Origin: Bog-532 sp965277615
GTDB lineage: Bacteria; Actinomycetota; Actinomycetes; Streptosporangiales; Streptosporangiaceae
DNA length: 64,000 bases
Assembly (NCBI GenBank): GCA_965277615.1
Contig: CBDIDG010000006.1
Coordinates: forward strand, 2,108,001 to 2,172,000
Direction: 5' to 3'
The notes beneath the pieces were generated by a model. It was not told where the DNA came from. It saw nothing but the letters and a program-made list of their open reading frames with translations, and did not search any database. Shown here in pieces: positions 1 to 8,426 of the stretch. The number at the start of each line of letters is the position of its first letter. Within the stretch, counting starts at the first letter, position 1. Position numbers and translations under genes: made by a program.

Positions 1-276
1 GTGCTGATCGGCGGGGCGGCCCGGTCCCCCGCGGTGCGGTCCATCGCGCCCGCCATCTTCGGCGTGCCGGTGACCGTTCCCGACCCGGCCGAGTACGTGG
101 CCGTCGGCGCGGCCCGGCAGGCGGCCTGGGCCCTTTCTGGCTCGGACAGCCCACCGGACTGGGCTGGTTCGCCGGCGGAGACGTTCACCGCCGACCCGCG
201 CCCCGATATCCGCGATCGATACGCCACGCTGCGGGACGACACCGCGTCGTGGCACGAGAGGAAAAGGAACAGCTAG
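1..276 (+). CDS. xylB: Xylulokinase, C-terminal fragment (cut by window edge)
   Basis: This is the last 91 codons of a sugar kinase whose 5' part lies outside the window. The visible residues match the C-terminal lobe of FGGY-family xylulokinases: an LIGGAARSPAVR-like segment, a VPDPAEYVAVGAARQAAW segment that closes the nucleotide pocket, and a short polar tail. In the family the enzyme phosphorylates D-xylulose to D-xylulose 5-phosphate in the cytoplasm. The TAG stop overlaps the proposed GTG start of xylA by one base (TAGTG), so the two are almost certainly co-transcribed and translationally coupled. The assignment rests on both the sequence and the xylA neighbour; a different FGGY kinase is possible. 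Confidence 0.82.
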   Translation: MLIGGAARSPAVRSIAPAIFGVPVTVPDPAEYVAVGAARQAAWALSGSDSPPDWAGSPAETFTADPRPDIRDRYATLRDDTASWHERKRNS

Positions 277-1457
277 TGAGCTCACCGAATAGCACTTACA
301 CCCCCGCGCCCGAGGACAAGTTCTCGTTCGGGATCTGGACCGTCGGCTGGCAGGGCGTGGACGTGTTCGGCGGCCCGGTGCGCCCGCCGATGGCGGCCGA
401 CCGGGCCGTGCGCAAGCTGGCCGAGCTGGGTGCGTACGGGGTGAACTTCCACGACAACGACGTGTTCCCGTTCGAGGCGTCGAACACCGAGCGCGACGAG
501 CTGATCGCCGCGTTCCGCAAGGCGCTGGACGAGACCGGCACCAAGGTGACCACGGCGACCACCAACCTGTTCGGCCACCCGATCTTCAAGGACGGCGCGT
601 TCACCGCCAACGAGCGCGACATCCGCCGGTTCGCGCTGGCCAAGGTGATGCGCAACCTCGACCTGGCCGCCGAGCTGGGCGCGAAGACCTACATCTTCTG
701 GGGTGGTCGCGAGGGGGCCGAGTCCGGCGGGGCCAAGGACATCCAGGCCGCGCTGAGCCGCTACGCCGAGGGCATGGACCTGCTCTGCGAGTACGTCATC
801 GAGCAGGGCTATGACATCAAGTTCGCCATCGAGCCCAAGCCCAATGAGCCGCGGGGCGACATCCTGCTGCCCACGCTGGGGCACGCGATCGCGTTCACCA
901 ACCAGCTTGAGCACTCCGACATGGTCGGTATCAACCCGGAGATCGGGCACGAAGAGATGGCCGGGCTGAACTACGCGGCCGGCATCAATCAGGCGCTGTG
1001 GCACGGCAAGCTCTTCCACATCGACCTGAACGGCCAGCACGGGCCGCGGTTCGACCAGGACCTGCGGTTCGGTGCGGGCAACGTGGGCGGTGCGTTCTGG
1101 GTGGTGGACGCGGTGGTGCAGGCGATCGACGCCGGCCAGTACGACGGGCCGGTCCACTTCGACTACAAGCCACCGCGCACCGAGGACGACGAGGGCGTGT
1201 GGGTGTCGGCCGCGGCCTGCATGCGCAACTACCTGATCCTGCGGGACAAGGTGCGCAAGTTCCGGGCCGACCCGGAGGTGCAGGCGGCGCTGGCCGCGTC
1301 GAAGGTGGCCGAGCTCAGCCAGCCCACCCTGGCCCAGGGCGAGTCGTGGCGCCACGTGCGCGAGGTCAGCATCGACATCGACGCCTACGCCAACCGGGGG
1401 CTGGGTTACGAGCACCTGGACCAGCTGGCCCTGGAGCACCTTTACGGGGTCCGCTGA
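276..1457 (+). CDS. xylA: Xylose isomerase
   Basis: A 393-residue protein matching the class I, actinomycete-type xylose isomerases (usually about 385-395 aa), which interconvert D-xylose and D-xylulose using two divalent metals. Visible landmarks are FGIWTVGWQG near residue 18, the catalytic-base region VNFHDND (His about residue 59), the FWGGREG motif, the metal-site segment IEPKPNEPR, and NPEIGHEEMAG followed by KLFHIDLNGQHG. The frame is also open from a GTG at 249, but GTG 276 has a good purine-rich site upstream (GAGAGGAAAAGGA) and gives the family N-terminus, so 276 is preferred. The gene is coupled to xylB. A strong hairpin follows it, suggesting the xylBA transcript ends there. Confidence 0.95.
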   Translation: MSSPNSTYTPAPEDKFSFGIWTVGWQGVDVFGGPVRPPMAADRAVRKLAELGAYGVNFHDNDVFPFEASNTERDELIAAFRKALDETGTKVTTATTNLFGHPIFKDGAFTANERDIRRFALAKVMRNLDLAAELGAKTYIFWGGREGAESGGAKDIQAALSRYAEGMDLLCEYVIEQGYDIKFAIEPKPNEPRGDILLPTLGHAIAFTNQLEHSDMVGINPEIGHEEMAGLNYAAGINQALWHGKLFHIDLNGQHGPRFDQDLRFGAGNVGGAFWVVDAVVQAIDAGQYDGPVHFDYKPPRTEDDEGVWVSAAACMRNYLILRDKVRKFRADPEVQAALAASKVAELSQPTLAQGESWRHVREVSIDIDAYANRGLGYEHLDQLALEHLYGVR

Positions 1458-1469
1458 CCAGTAAATTAG

Positions 1470-1498
1470 GCAAGGGGCGGGACATTCCCGCCCCTTGC
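1470..1498 (+). terminator. Perfect 12-bp hairpin after xylA
   Basis: Arms gcaaggggcggg (1470-1481) and cccgccccttgc (1487-1498) are exact reverse complements around a 5-base loop. There is no T-tract, as is common for actinomycete terminators. The position after the xylA stop and before the LacI ATG at 1519 also argues against starting the regulator inside the hairpin at the TTG at 1495. Confidence 0.6.
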
Positions 1499-1518
1499 AG
1501 CACTTCTGGGACCGGCAC

Positions 1519-2553
1519 ATGAAAAGGGCGACGATCAGAGACGTGGCGGCGGACGCCGGCGTGTCCATCGGCACGGCCTCGAAGGCTCTGAACGGCCAGG
1601 GCCGATTGCGCCCGGAGACGCGTGAGCGGGTGGCCGAGGCCGCCCGGAAGCTGGGCTTCGCCCCGAACCCGCTGGCCCAGGCCCTGCTGGCCGGGCGGAC
1701 CTACACGGTCGGGATGATCACGACCGACAGCTTCGGGCGGTTCAGCATCCCGGTCATGCTCGGGGCCGAGGACGCGCTGGGGGCCGGCCGGATCTCCGTG
1801 TTCATGTGCGACAGCCGGGACGATCCCGAACGCGAGCGCCGGTATGTGGAGATGCTGACCGCGCGCCGGGTGGACGGGCTGATCGTGACCGGGCGCCGGA
1901 TCGAGCCGCGCCCGTCGGTCGGGTCCCGGCTGGGCATCCCGGTGGTCTACGCGATGACCCAGGCCGCCGACTCCGACGAGCCCGCCGTCCTGCCGGACGA
2001 CGCGGGCGGCGGCCGGGCCGCCGGGCGGCACCTGCTGGAGACCGGACGCCGGCGCATCGCCCACATCACCGGGCCGGAACGCTTCCTGGCCGCGCGGGAG
2101 CGGGCCACCGGGCTGGGCGAGGTGCTCGAGGCCGCGGAGGTGCCGTTCGCCGATGGGGGCGTGCTCTACGGCGAGTGGAGTGAGCAGTGGGGCCGGGTGG
2201 CCACCGGGCGGCTGCTGGACCGGTGCCCGGACACGGACGCGATCTTCTGCGGCAGCGACCAGATCGCCCGCGGGGCCGGGGACGCGCTGCGGACGACCGG
2301 CCGGCGGGTACCGGACGACATCGCGCTGGTCGGCTTCGACAACTGGAACCCGATGGTGCGAGGCTCGGACCCGCCGCTGTCCAGCGTGGACATGTGCCTG
2401 GAGGACGTGGGCCGGGCCGCGGCGCAGGACCTGCTGGCCGCGATCGGCGGCGAGCCCGCGCGGGGGGTGCGGACCGTCCCCTGCCGGCTGGTCGTCCGCG
2501 AGTCGAGCGCGGCCGCGACTGTTAAGGCCGGCGATCCTGGGCACAACCGCTGA
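1519..2553 (+). CDS. LacI-family transcriptional regulator
   Basis: A 344-residue one-domain sugar-responsive repressor. The N-terminus (MKRATIRDVAADAGVSIGTASKAL) is a canonical LacI helix-turn-helix followed by the hinge (LGFAPNPLAQALLAGRT), then a periplasmic-binding-protein-like effector domain containing the typical IFCGSDQIARG and DIALVGFDNW segments. The start at 1519 places the helix-turn-helix at the usual N-terminal position. Its place directly after xylBA suggests it senses xylose or a related pentose and controls the upstream operon; this is inference from position. The xylB promoter, where an operator would be expected, is outside the window. The C-terminal tail after the effector domain is short and not conserved. 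Confidence 0.9.
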   Translation: MKRATIRDVAADAGVSIGTASKALNGQGRLRPETRERVAEAARKLGFAPNPLAQALLAGRTYTVGMITTDSFGRFSIPVMLGAEDALGAGRISVFMCDSRDDPERERRYVEMLTARRVDGLIVTGRRIEPRPSVGSRLGIPVVYAMTQAADSDEPAVLPDDAGGGRAAGRHLLETGRRRIAHITGPERFLAARERATGLGEVLEAAEVPFADGGVLYGEWSEQWGRVATGRLLDRCPDTDAIFCGSDQIARGAGDALRTTGRRVPDDIALVGFDNWNPMVRGSDPPLSSVDMCLEDVGRAAAQDLLAAIGGEPARGVRTVPCRLVVRESSAAATVKAGDPGHNR

Positions 2554-2582
2554 TCATCATCGATAAGGAAAGGGGCCCGCAC

Positions 2583-2825
2583 ATGAACACGATGGCGTCC
2601 ACGCCCGTAGAGCCGTCCCCGCTCCCACCGCAGCCCGGGCCCATGCCCGAGCCTTCGCCCCTCCCGCCGCAGCCGGAGCCGATGCCCGAGCCGTCGCCGG
2701 TGCCGTCGCCACCGGGGCCCGGACCGCTGCCACCGCAGCCTGGCCCGACGCCGACCCCGCCGAGCCCCATCCCCGACCCGAGCCTCCCGCCGGTACCACC
2801 GGAGCCGGGGCCGCTCCCGGCGTAG
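2583..2825 (+). CDS. Proline-rich low-complexity small protein
   Basis: An 80-codon frame from ATG with a good ribosome site upstream (aaggaaagggg, about 10 bases before the ATG). The product is roughly half proline with Pro-Glu and Pro-Gly repeats; the 13-residue unit PSPLPPQPGPMPE occurs twice in tandem and a partial copy follows. It has no signal peptide, no transmembrane segment and no cysteine. The antisense strand is also open here, as is usual for GC-rich repeats, so coding status depends mainly on the start codon with its ribosome site and on the intact in-frame repeat. No function can be assigned. It lies 30 bases after the LacI gene and may be read from the same transcript. Confidence 0.45.
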   Translation: MNTMASTPVEPSPLPPQPGPMPEPSPLPPQPEPMPEPSPVPSPPGPGPLPPQPGPTPTPPSPIPDPSLPPVPPEPGPLPA

Positions 2826-2846
2826 GCCGCCGCGTAACCTGAACGG

Positions 2847-3860
2847 ATGCGGACGGCGAGGCTGTACGGGGTCGGTGACATCCGGGTAAGTGACGAGCCG
2901 GTTCCCGAGCCGGGGCCGGGCGAGACCCTGGTCCGGGTCACCGCGGTCGGTATCTGCGGCTCGGACCTGCACTGGTTCAGCGAGGGCGCGATCGGCGACG
3001 CCCAGCTGTCCCAGCCGCTGGTGCTGGGGCACGAGGCCGCCGGGGTCATCGCGTCGGGCCCGCGGCGCGGTCAGCGGGTGGCGATCGACCCGGCCATCCC
3101 GGACGGGACCTGCCGGGTGTGCCGCGACGGCTACCGGAACCTGTGCCCGCACGTGCGGTTCTCCGGCCACGGCGGTACCGACGGCAGCCTGCGCGAGTTC
3201 ATGACCTGGCCCAGCGAGTTGCTGCACCCGCTGCCGGACCAACTGTCCGACAGTGACGGCGCGATGCTGGAGCCGCTCGGGGTGGCGGTGCACTCGATCG
3301 ACCTGGGGCACCTGCCGTTCGCGGGCACGGCCGCGGTGATCGGCTGCGGGCCGATCGGGCTGCTGACGATCCAGCTGCTGCGGCTCTCCGGCGCGGAGTC
3401 GGTCGTGGCCTTCGATCCGCGGCCGCACCGCCGGAAGGCCGCGGCCGAGCTGGGCGCGGACCAGGTGGCCGATCCGGGAGAATTTGGGCCCGGCTTCGAC
3501 GGCCTGGAGGGCCTGGTTGGTGACGGCGTAGACGTGTCGTTCGAAATCGCGGGCGGCGACGCCGCGGTCGGGCTGGCCCTGCACGTGACCCGCGCCGGTG
3601 GCCGGGTCACGCTGGGCGGCATCCCGGAGGACGACCACATCGGGTTCGGCGCCGCGGTGGCCCGCCGCAAGGGCCTCACCATCGCCATGGTGCGCCGGAT
3701 GAACGAGGTGTACGAACGGGCCATCAGCCTGGTCGCGCGAGGTCAGGTCGACACCGCCGCGCTGGTCACCGACCGGTTCGGGCTGGACGACACCACGGCC
3801 GCGTTCGGTAAGGCAGTCCACCGGGAAGGCCTCAAGGTCATCGTCGAGCCCAATCGCTGA
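2847..3860 (+). CDS. Zinc-dependent medium-chain alcohol dehydrogenase (sorbitol/idonate dehydrogenase-like)
   Basis: A 337-residue MDR-superfamily oxidoreductase. The catalytic zinc site is present: GICGSDLHW with Cys37, and GHE at 61-63. The Rossmann segment AAVIGCGPIGLLTIQLLRL carries the GxGxxG motif. The family would oxidise a secondary hydroxyl of a polyol or sugar acid with NAD(P)+. The structural zinc loop is unusual: C-x2-C-x7-C is visible, so three of the usual four cysteines are present and the first is replaced (the equivalent position is Asp in PDGTCRVC). Context beside xylose genes and a 2-hydroxyacid dehydrogenase suggests a pentose or polyol substrate, but the exact substrate cannot be read from the sequence. 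The ribosome site is weak. Confidence 0.87.
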   Translation: MRTARLYGVGDIRVSDEPVPEPGPGETLVRVTAVGICGSDLHWFSEGAIGDAQLSQPLVLGHEAAGVIASGPRRGQRVAIDPAIPDGTCRVCRDGYRNLCPHVRFSGHGGTDGSLREFMTWPSELLHPLPDQLSDSDGAMLEPLGVAVHSIDLGHLPFAGTAAVIGCGPIGLLTIQLLRLSGAESVVAFDPRPHRRKAAAELGADQVADPGEFGPGFDGLEGLVGDGVDVSFEIAGGDAAVGLALHVTRAGGRVTLGGIPEDDHIGFGAAVARRKGLTIAMVRRMNEVYERAISLVARGQVDTAALVTDRFGLDDTTAAFGKAVHREGLKVIVEPNR

Positions 3861-3983
3861 GACCAGCCGCTGAGTCCGCCCTTGAGTTCCCCTGAGTCCA
3901 CCCTTGGGCCCGGCCGCCCGGCTGGCGTCCGGGCGGGCCTGGCATCCTGGTGGGCGGACGAGAGGCAGGCGGAAGGTGGACGC

Positions 3984-4895
3984 ATGACGGTGACGGTCCT
4001 GGTACCCGACGAGACCGGCCGGGCGGCGCTGGCCGGGCAGGAGTGGGCCGAACCGGTCGTCTACGACCCCGACCACGACTGGCCGCAAGAGGCGTCGTCG
4101 GCCGAGGTCCTGGTCGTGCCACCTGCGGCCCGCACCGCCGACCGCCTGCTGGCGGCCATGCGCGAGCTGCCGAAGCTGCGGCTGGTGCAGACGCTCAGCG
4201 CGGGCGTTGAGCTGTGGGAGGGCAAGCTGCCGGACGGGGTGCTGCTGTCCAACGCGCGTGGCGCCCACGGCGGCTCGACCGCCGAGCTGGCCGCGACCGG
4301 GCTGCTGGCCATGTACCGGCAGGTGCCGCAGTTCCTGGCCAACCAGGCCGGGCACAAGTGGGACCAGCACCCGACCGAGACGCTGGACGGCAAGCGCGTC
4401 CTGGTGCTCGGCGCGGGTGACCTGGCCCAGAGCCTGCGGTCCCAGCTGGAACCGTTCGGCGCGACGGTGACGCTGGTGGGGCGGTCAGCCCGGGACGGGG
4501 TGCGGTCGTTTGACGAAGTACCGGAGCTGCTGGGCGGGCACGATGCGGTGGTGCTGATGGTCCCGTACAACGACCAGACGCACCAGCTGGCCGACGCCGG
4601 GTTCCTGGCCCGGATGCCGGACCAGGCCGTGCTGGTCAACGTGGCCCGTGGCCCGGTGGTGGACACCGACGCACTGGTGGCCGAGCTGACCGCCGGGCGG
4701 CTGCGGGCCGTGCTGGACGTGACCGACCCGGAGCCGCTGCCTGCCGATCACCCGCTGTGGGATGCGCCCGGCGTGCTGATCTTCCCCCACGTGGGGGGCA
4801 ACACGACCGGCATGACCGATCGCGCCTGGCGGGTGGCGGCCGAGCAGATCGGCGCGTTCGCGGCCGGCCAGGACCCGCCCAACCTGGTGTCATGA
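3984..4895 (+). CDS. D-isomer-specific 2-hydroxyacid dehydrogenase
   Basis: A 303-residue NAD(P)-dependent 2-hydroxyacid dehydrogenase. The start at 3984 is chosen because GGAAGG lies just upstream and MTVTVLVPDE is a typical N-terminus; an in-frame ATG at 3882 would add an unconserved 34 residues. The nucleotide-binding loop reads VLGAGDLAQ, so the last Gly of GxGxxG is Ala. The three catalytic positions are recognisable: Arg in VNVARGPVVD, Glu in TDPEPLP and His in FPHVGG. The family reduces or oxidises 2-keto/2-hydroxy acids such as glyoxylate or hydroxypyruvate. The stop codon overlaps the next start (ATGA), implying coupling to the DUF3054 gene. Confidence 0.86.
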   Translation: MTVTVLVPDETGRAALAGQEWAEPVVYDPDHDWPQEASSAEVLVVPPAARTADRLLAAMRELPKLRLVQTLSAGVELWEGKLPDGVLLSNARGAHGGSTAELAATGLLAMYRQVPQFLANQAGHKWDQHPTETLDGKRVLVLGAGDLAQSLRSQLEPFGATVTLVGRSARDGVRSFDEVPELLGGHDAVVLMVPYNDQTHQLADAGFLARMPDQAVLVNVARGPVVDTDALVAELTAGRLRAVLDVTDPEPLPADHPLWDAPGVLIFPHVGGNTTGMTDRAWRVAAEQIGAFAAGQDPPNLVS

Positions 4896-5389
4896 CCGGG
4901 TCGCGGGGCGCAATACGGGCCGCGGTGCTGGACGTGGCCGCGGTGCTGGTGTTCGTGGTCATCGGCCGGGCCAGCCACCGCGACGGCGAGACCATACCCG
5001 GGGTGGCCAGCACGGCCTGGCCGTTCCTGGCCGGGCTGGGAGCCGGCTGGCTGGTGGCCAGAGTGTGGCGGCGGCCCGCGGCCCTGGTGCCGTCCGGGGT
5101 CGCGGCCTGGCTCGGCACGGTGGCGGTGGGCATGGTGCTGCGGGTCGTGGCCGGCCAGGGCACCGCGGTCTCGTTCATCATCGTCGCGCTGTGCTTCCTG
5201 GGCCTGTTCCTGCTGGGCTGGCGCCTGCTGGCCCGGCTCTTGTTCGGTCGCCCCGTCTCTGGTCGCCCCGCCTCCGGTCGCCCCGCCTCCGGTCGCCCCG
5301 CCGATCCTGACTCTAGGAGCGTTCATGACCCGTCCGCCGTTGCCGCCGTTCACCGACGAGACCGCACGGCAGAAGGTCCAGGCCGCTGA
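4892..5389 (+). CDS. DUF3054-family membrane protein
   Basis: A 165-residue integral membrane protein with four hydrophobic segments (around residues 9-24, 36-52, 66-85 and 92-112). The segments DVAAVLVFVVIGRASH, TAWPFLAGLGAGWL, WLGTVAVGMVLR and FLGLFLLGWRLLARLLFG match the DUF3054 family of actinobacteria, which has no assigned function. The ATG overlaps the previous stop (ATGA). The C-terminal tail is encoded by four copies of a 15-bp repeat (GRPxS units) and then runs on to 5389, overlapping the next gene by 65 bases. That tail is probably not structured, and a frameshift near the repeat may have extended it. Confidence 0.82.
   Translation: MTGSRGAIRAAVLDVAAVLVFVVIGRASHRDGETIPGVASTAWPFLAGLGAGWLVARVWRRPAALVPSGVAAWLGTVAVGMVLRVVAGQGTAVSFIIVALCFLGLFLLGWRLLARLLFGRPVSGRPASGRPASGRPADPDSRSVHDPSAVAAVHRRDRTAEGPGR
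5246..5305 (+). repeat. 15-bp in-frame tandem repeat, four copies
   Basis: The unit ggtcgccccgcctcc starts at 5246, 5261, 5276 and 5291; the first and last copies carry substitutions. It encodes a Gly-Arg-Pro-(Ala/Val)-Ser pentapeptide at the C-terminus of the DUF3054 protein. Because it is a multiple of three, copy-number change would not shift the frame. Confidence 0.85.
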
Positions 5390-5777
5390 GAACGCCTGGA
5401 ACACCCGCGACCCGGAGCGGGTGTCGCTGGCCTACACCGAAGACTCGGTGTGGCGGAACCGCGACTCGTTCGTCACCGGCCGGGCCGAGATCGTGCGCTT
5501 CCTGACGGCCAAGTGGGAGCGCGAGCTGGACTACGCCCTGCGCAAGGAGCTGTGGGCCTTCGACGGCAACCACATCGCCGTCCGGTTCCAGTACGAAAGC
5601 CACGACCACGACGGCCAGTGGTGGCGCAGCTACGGCAACGAGCTGTGGGAGTTCGACGAGGCCGGCCTGATGGCCCGGCGCGAAGCCAGCCTCAACGACC
5701 TGCGCATCACCGAGGCCGACCGCCGCATCTTCGGCCCCCGCCCGGAGGGCGATCGCACGCTCATCCCCTTGCAGTAG
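5325..5777 (+). CDS. DUF1348 / NTF2-like (SnoaL-type) protein
   Basis: A 150-residue single-domain protein of the nuclear-transport-factor-2 fold. The segments AENAWNTRDPERVSLAYTED, WRNRD, FLTAKWERELDYALRKELW, RFQYESHDHDGQWWRSYGNE and RREASLNDLRI are characteristic of DUF1348 and cover nearly the whole chain. The start has TAGGAG upstream at good distance. The biochemical activity of the family is not established; related SnoaL-like folds are small hydrolases, isomerases or binding proteins. It begins inside the 3' end of the DUF3054 gene, so translation may be coupled to it. Confidence 0.86.
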   Translation: MTRPPLPPFTDETARQKVQAAENAWNTRDPERVSLAYTEDSVWRNRDSFVTGRAEIVRFLTAKWERELDYALRKELWAFDGNHIAVRFQYESHDHDGQWWRSYGNELWEFDEAGLMARREASLNDLRITEADRRIFGPRPEGDRTLIPLQ

Positions 5778-5852
5778 GGCCGGGAGTTCGTGACCGTGTT
5801 CCAGCGCGAGGCCAAGCACGGCTGACCGGGGTCTCCTCCGTAGTATCGGGGT

Positions 5853-6806
5853 ATGCCGCGAGCACTCACACCGGCTGAGGCCGCGCCGCACCTCGCGCCG
5901 GGCGATCCGGAGATCAGCCCCACGGTCGCGTTCATCATCAACCGCACCCGGGTGCAGAACCCGGACCGGTTCGCGCACGCCTGCCGGGCGGCCGCGCTAT
6001 CCCGCGGCTGGGCCCCGTTGTTCCTGCCCACCACCCATGAGGAGCACGGCGAGGGACTGGTCCGGCACGCGGTCAACGCCGGGGCGCAGTTGGTGTTCGC
6101 GGTCGGCGGCGACGGCACGGTGCGGGCCTGCGCCAGCGTGCTGGCCGGCAGCGGGGTGCGGCTGGCCATCGTGCCGCGCGGCACCGCCAACCTGGCGGCC
6201 AAGGCGCTGCGGATCCCGCGTCGGCTCAGCGCGGCGCTAGCTACCGGCTTCGGCGAGCACGAGACCGTGCTCGACCTGGGTGTCGCGGACGGCGCCCCGT
6301 TCGCGGCGATGGCCGGCATCGGCCTGGACGCCGCGGTGGTGGAAGCGACCCAGGGGCTGCTCAAATTGCGGCTGGGCTGGGTCGCCTACGCTCACGCGGG
6401 CCTGGCCCACCTGCACGGACCGCCGAGCGAATTCACCATCCGGCTCGACGGCGGCCCGCCGCTGCTCCGGGCGGCCCGCTGCGTGGTGGTCGGCAACGCC
6501 GGTCTGCTGCCGGGCGGCTTCCCGCTGCTACCCGACGCCCGCCCCGACGACGGCCTGCTGGACGTCGGCGTCCTGGCCCCGTCCAGCCTGGCCGGCTGGG
6601 CCCGCGTCGGCTACCGCGTGCTCACCCGCAGCCGCCACGACGACCACCGCCTGGAACGCTTCCGCGCCCGCCACGTCCACATCACCGCCACCACGTCGCT
6701 CCCCCGCGAGAGCGACGGCGAGATCATCACCCCCTCCCCCACCCTCGAAGTCACCCTCCGCCCGGCGTCCCTCATCGTGAAGACGAGACTCGGTCCGGCA
6801 GGATGA
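5853..6806 (+). CDS. Diacylglycerol kinase-family lipid kinase (YegS/BmrU-like)
   Basis: A 317-residue member of the DAGK catalytic-domain family. The nucleotide-binding GGDGT motif is visible in LVFAVGGDGTVRACAS (about residues 82-97), followed by the glycine-rich PRGTANLAAKAL segment and a C-terminal beta-rich lobe with GNAGLLPGGFPLLPDA and DDGLLDVGVL. Enzymes of this family phosphorylate lipid hydroxyls such as diacylglycerol at the cytoplasmic membrane face; the substrate is not readable here. The GTG/ATG context is ordinary, and a short non-conserved N-terminal extension of about 20 residues precedes the first strand. It converges with the MFS gene 15 bases downstream. Confidence 0.88.
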   Translation: MPRALTPAEAAPHLAPGDPEISPTVAFIINRTRVQNPDRFAHACRAAALSRGWAPLFLPTTHEEHGEGLVRHAVNAGAQLVFAVGGDGTVRACASVLAGSGVRLAIVPRGTANLAAKALRIPRRLSAALATGFGEHETVLDLGVADGAPFAAMAGIGLDAAVVEATQGLLKLRLGWVAYAHAGLAHLHGPPSEFTIRLDGGPPLLRAARCVVVGNAGLLPGGFPLLPDARPDDGLLDVGVLAPSSLAGWARVGYRVLTRSRHDDHRLERFRARHVHITATTSLPRESDGEIITPSPTLEVTLRPASLIVKTRLGPAG

Positions 6807-6821
6807 CCCAGTTGATGAGGT

Positions 6822-8102
6822 TCAGCTCGGCGCGGAAGATCTGACCGGCTCCGCCGGGGAGCACCAGCTGTCGCAGGGGCGCGCGGCGGGCCGTGGTCCG
6901 GCCGCGGTTCCGAAGCTCCGCAGCACCACCAGGAAGGCCACTACGACGGCCGCCGCGGCCAGACCCGAGACCCAGGCGCTCGCGTCGACCGGTCCCAGGG
7001 GCAGGGAGATGAGGCCGGTGAGAACCGCTGGCAGCCCCAGGCCGACGTACGCCGCCACGAAGAACGTGGACACGACCGCAGCGCGGTGCTGCGGCTGGGC
7101 GAGACGGTTCAGCTCGCTGAGACCGCCACGGAAAATGAACCCCACCGCCACCCCGCCCGCGAGCGTTCCCACCACGAATAGCCACAGGGCCTTGGCGAAC
7201 AGCGCCAACTCGAGCGCGGCGAGGGTCACCAGCAGCAGCGGCAGCCCCGCTTCCAGGCTGCGGCGGCTGGCCATCCTGGCCGAGACCGCCTGGCTGACCG
7301 CAGCGGTCACGAAGATCAGGAAAGATGCGCCCCCGATGAGTGCCAGGTTGTGCACGCCGAGGATTCCGTGCAGGAACGTCGGCACCAGGCTGCTGAACAG
7401 CCCCAGCACGGTGAAGGCGGCGAAGACGCCGAGACCCGAGCCGATCAGGGGCGTCCGGACCTCCGGCGGGGCGGCGAGCCGGGGCCGGAAGCTGATCGCC
7501 CGGTCCGGGCTCTGGACCGTCTCGGGGATGGCCAGGAGCGCGGCAAGCGCCACCGCGCAGATGCCCAGGTAAGCCCAGAACACGCTGTGCAGCGGCATGG
7601 CCACATACTCGGCAAACAGGCCTGCGGTCAGCGGCCCCAGACCTAGCCCGGTCATGTTGCTCCCGGACGCCACTACTGCCGCGGCCTGACGGTCACCACG
7701 GGGCTGCAGCTCAGCCAGGGCGGCCGTGGCCGTCCCCGTGACCAGGCCCGCGGCGGCCCCGCTCACCACCCGGGCCACGATGAGCGACCAGATATTGGTC
7801 GCGGCCAGGAACAGGACCGTGCTGACCGCAGCGCACGCCACGGCGCACGCCAGTACTGCCCGGCGCCCCACATGATCGCTGAGGTCACCGAGAGCGAGCA
7901 GCGCGAACAGCGTGCCCAGCACGTAGGCGGCGAAGACCATGGTCACCCCGAGCGGACCGAAACCCATCTGCCGCTCGTACAGCACGTACAGCGGGACCGG
8001 CAGGGTGCCGCCCAGCATGACCAGGAGCAGGACCGCGGCCGTGAGCCGGTAGCCGCGCCGCCGGGCCGGAACTGGGACGCTGCTGGCCGGCGGGTCCGCC
8101 AT
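6822..8102 (-). CDS. MFS transporter
   Basis: A 426-residue major facilitator protein with about twelve hydrophobic segments. The MFS A-motif between the second and third helices reads LGDLSDHVGRRAVL, and ELNRLAQPQHRAAVVST fits the loop in the C-terminal half. I place the start at 8102 (MADPPASSVPVPARRR), because the in-frame extension upstream is Gly/His/Pro-rich and not membrane-like. The last about 30 residues are hydrophilic and unconserved. The family exports or imports small molecules with proton coupling; drug efflux is a reasonable guess but not shown. The gene stands alone. Confidence 0.82.
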   Translation of the reverse strand: MADPPASSVPVPARRRGYRLTAAVLLLVMLGGTLPVPLYVLYERQMGFGPLGVTMVFAAYVLGTLFALLALGDLSDHVGRRAVLACAVACAAVSTVLFLAATNIWSLIVARVVSGAAAGLVTGTATAALAELQPRGDRQAAAVVASGSNMTGLGLGPLTAGLFAEYVAMPLHSVFWAYLGICAVALAALLAIPETVQSPDRAISFRPRLAAPPEVRTPLIGSGLGVFAAFTVLGLFSSLVPTFLHGILGVHNLALIGGASFLIFVTAAVSQAVSARMASRRSLEAGLPLLLVTLAALELALFAKALWLFVVGTLAGGVAVGFIFRGGLSELNRLAQPQHRAAVVSTFFVAAYVGLGLPAVLTGLISLPLGPVDASAWVSGLAAAAVVVAFLVVLRSFGTAAGPRPAARPCDSWCSPAEPVRSSAPS

Positions 8103-8426
8103 CAGCGCTGGCCAGCCCGGTGGTGGGCCGGCGACGGCCTGGCAGGCGTGGCTGGGGTGTCCATGTGTCCCTCCAGGCGGGTGGCCCACACTCCGGCCCC
8201 CCACCAGAGCGGCCATCACCACGACCAGGGCCATCGCGTACTTGGCGATCTTCCCGATCCCTCACGCTAGCCCGATCCGCAATCGGCCAATATCCCCCGG
8301 TTAGCTAGCTGTCGCCCGGATCAGCGACCCGCAGGGAGATGCGCGGGGGGCCGGGGGCAGCATGGGATTCACGGCCTCGTACGTCTGGGAGAGGGCTGGT
8401 CGGAACGGTTCGTTGGAGGCACGCTC
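8103..8426. other. Intergenic region between divergent MFS and PsiE-like genes
   Basis: 324 bases without a convincing gene. It should hold both promoters. I see a fairly A/T-rich patch around 8270-8310 with a near-palindromic gctagc...gctagc flank but no clear -35/-10 pair. Open frames here have Pro/Arg/His-rich shadow composition. Confidence 0.5.

Noticed and set aside
282..1574. 430-codon open frame antisense to xylA
   Set aside because: Composition is Arg/Leu/Val/His-rich shadow type, no ribosome site, and the plus strand encodes clear xylose isomerase over the same bases.
2166..4370. 734-codon open frame antisense to the LacI, dehydrogenase and 2-hydroxyacid dehydrogenase genes
   Set aside because: It spans several unrelated plus-strand genes, is Arg/Pro/Gly/His-rich, and its openness follows from high GC at third positions.
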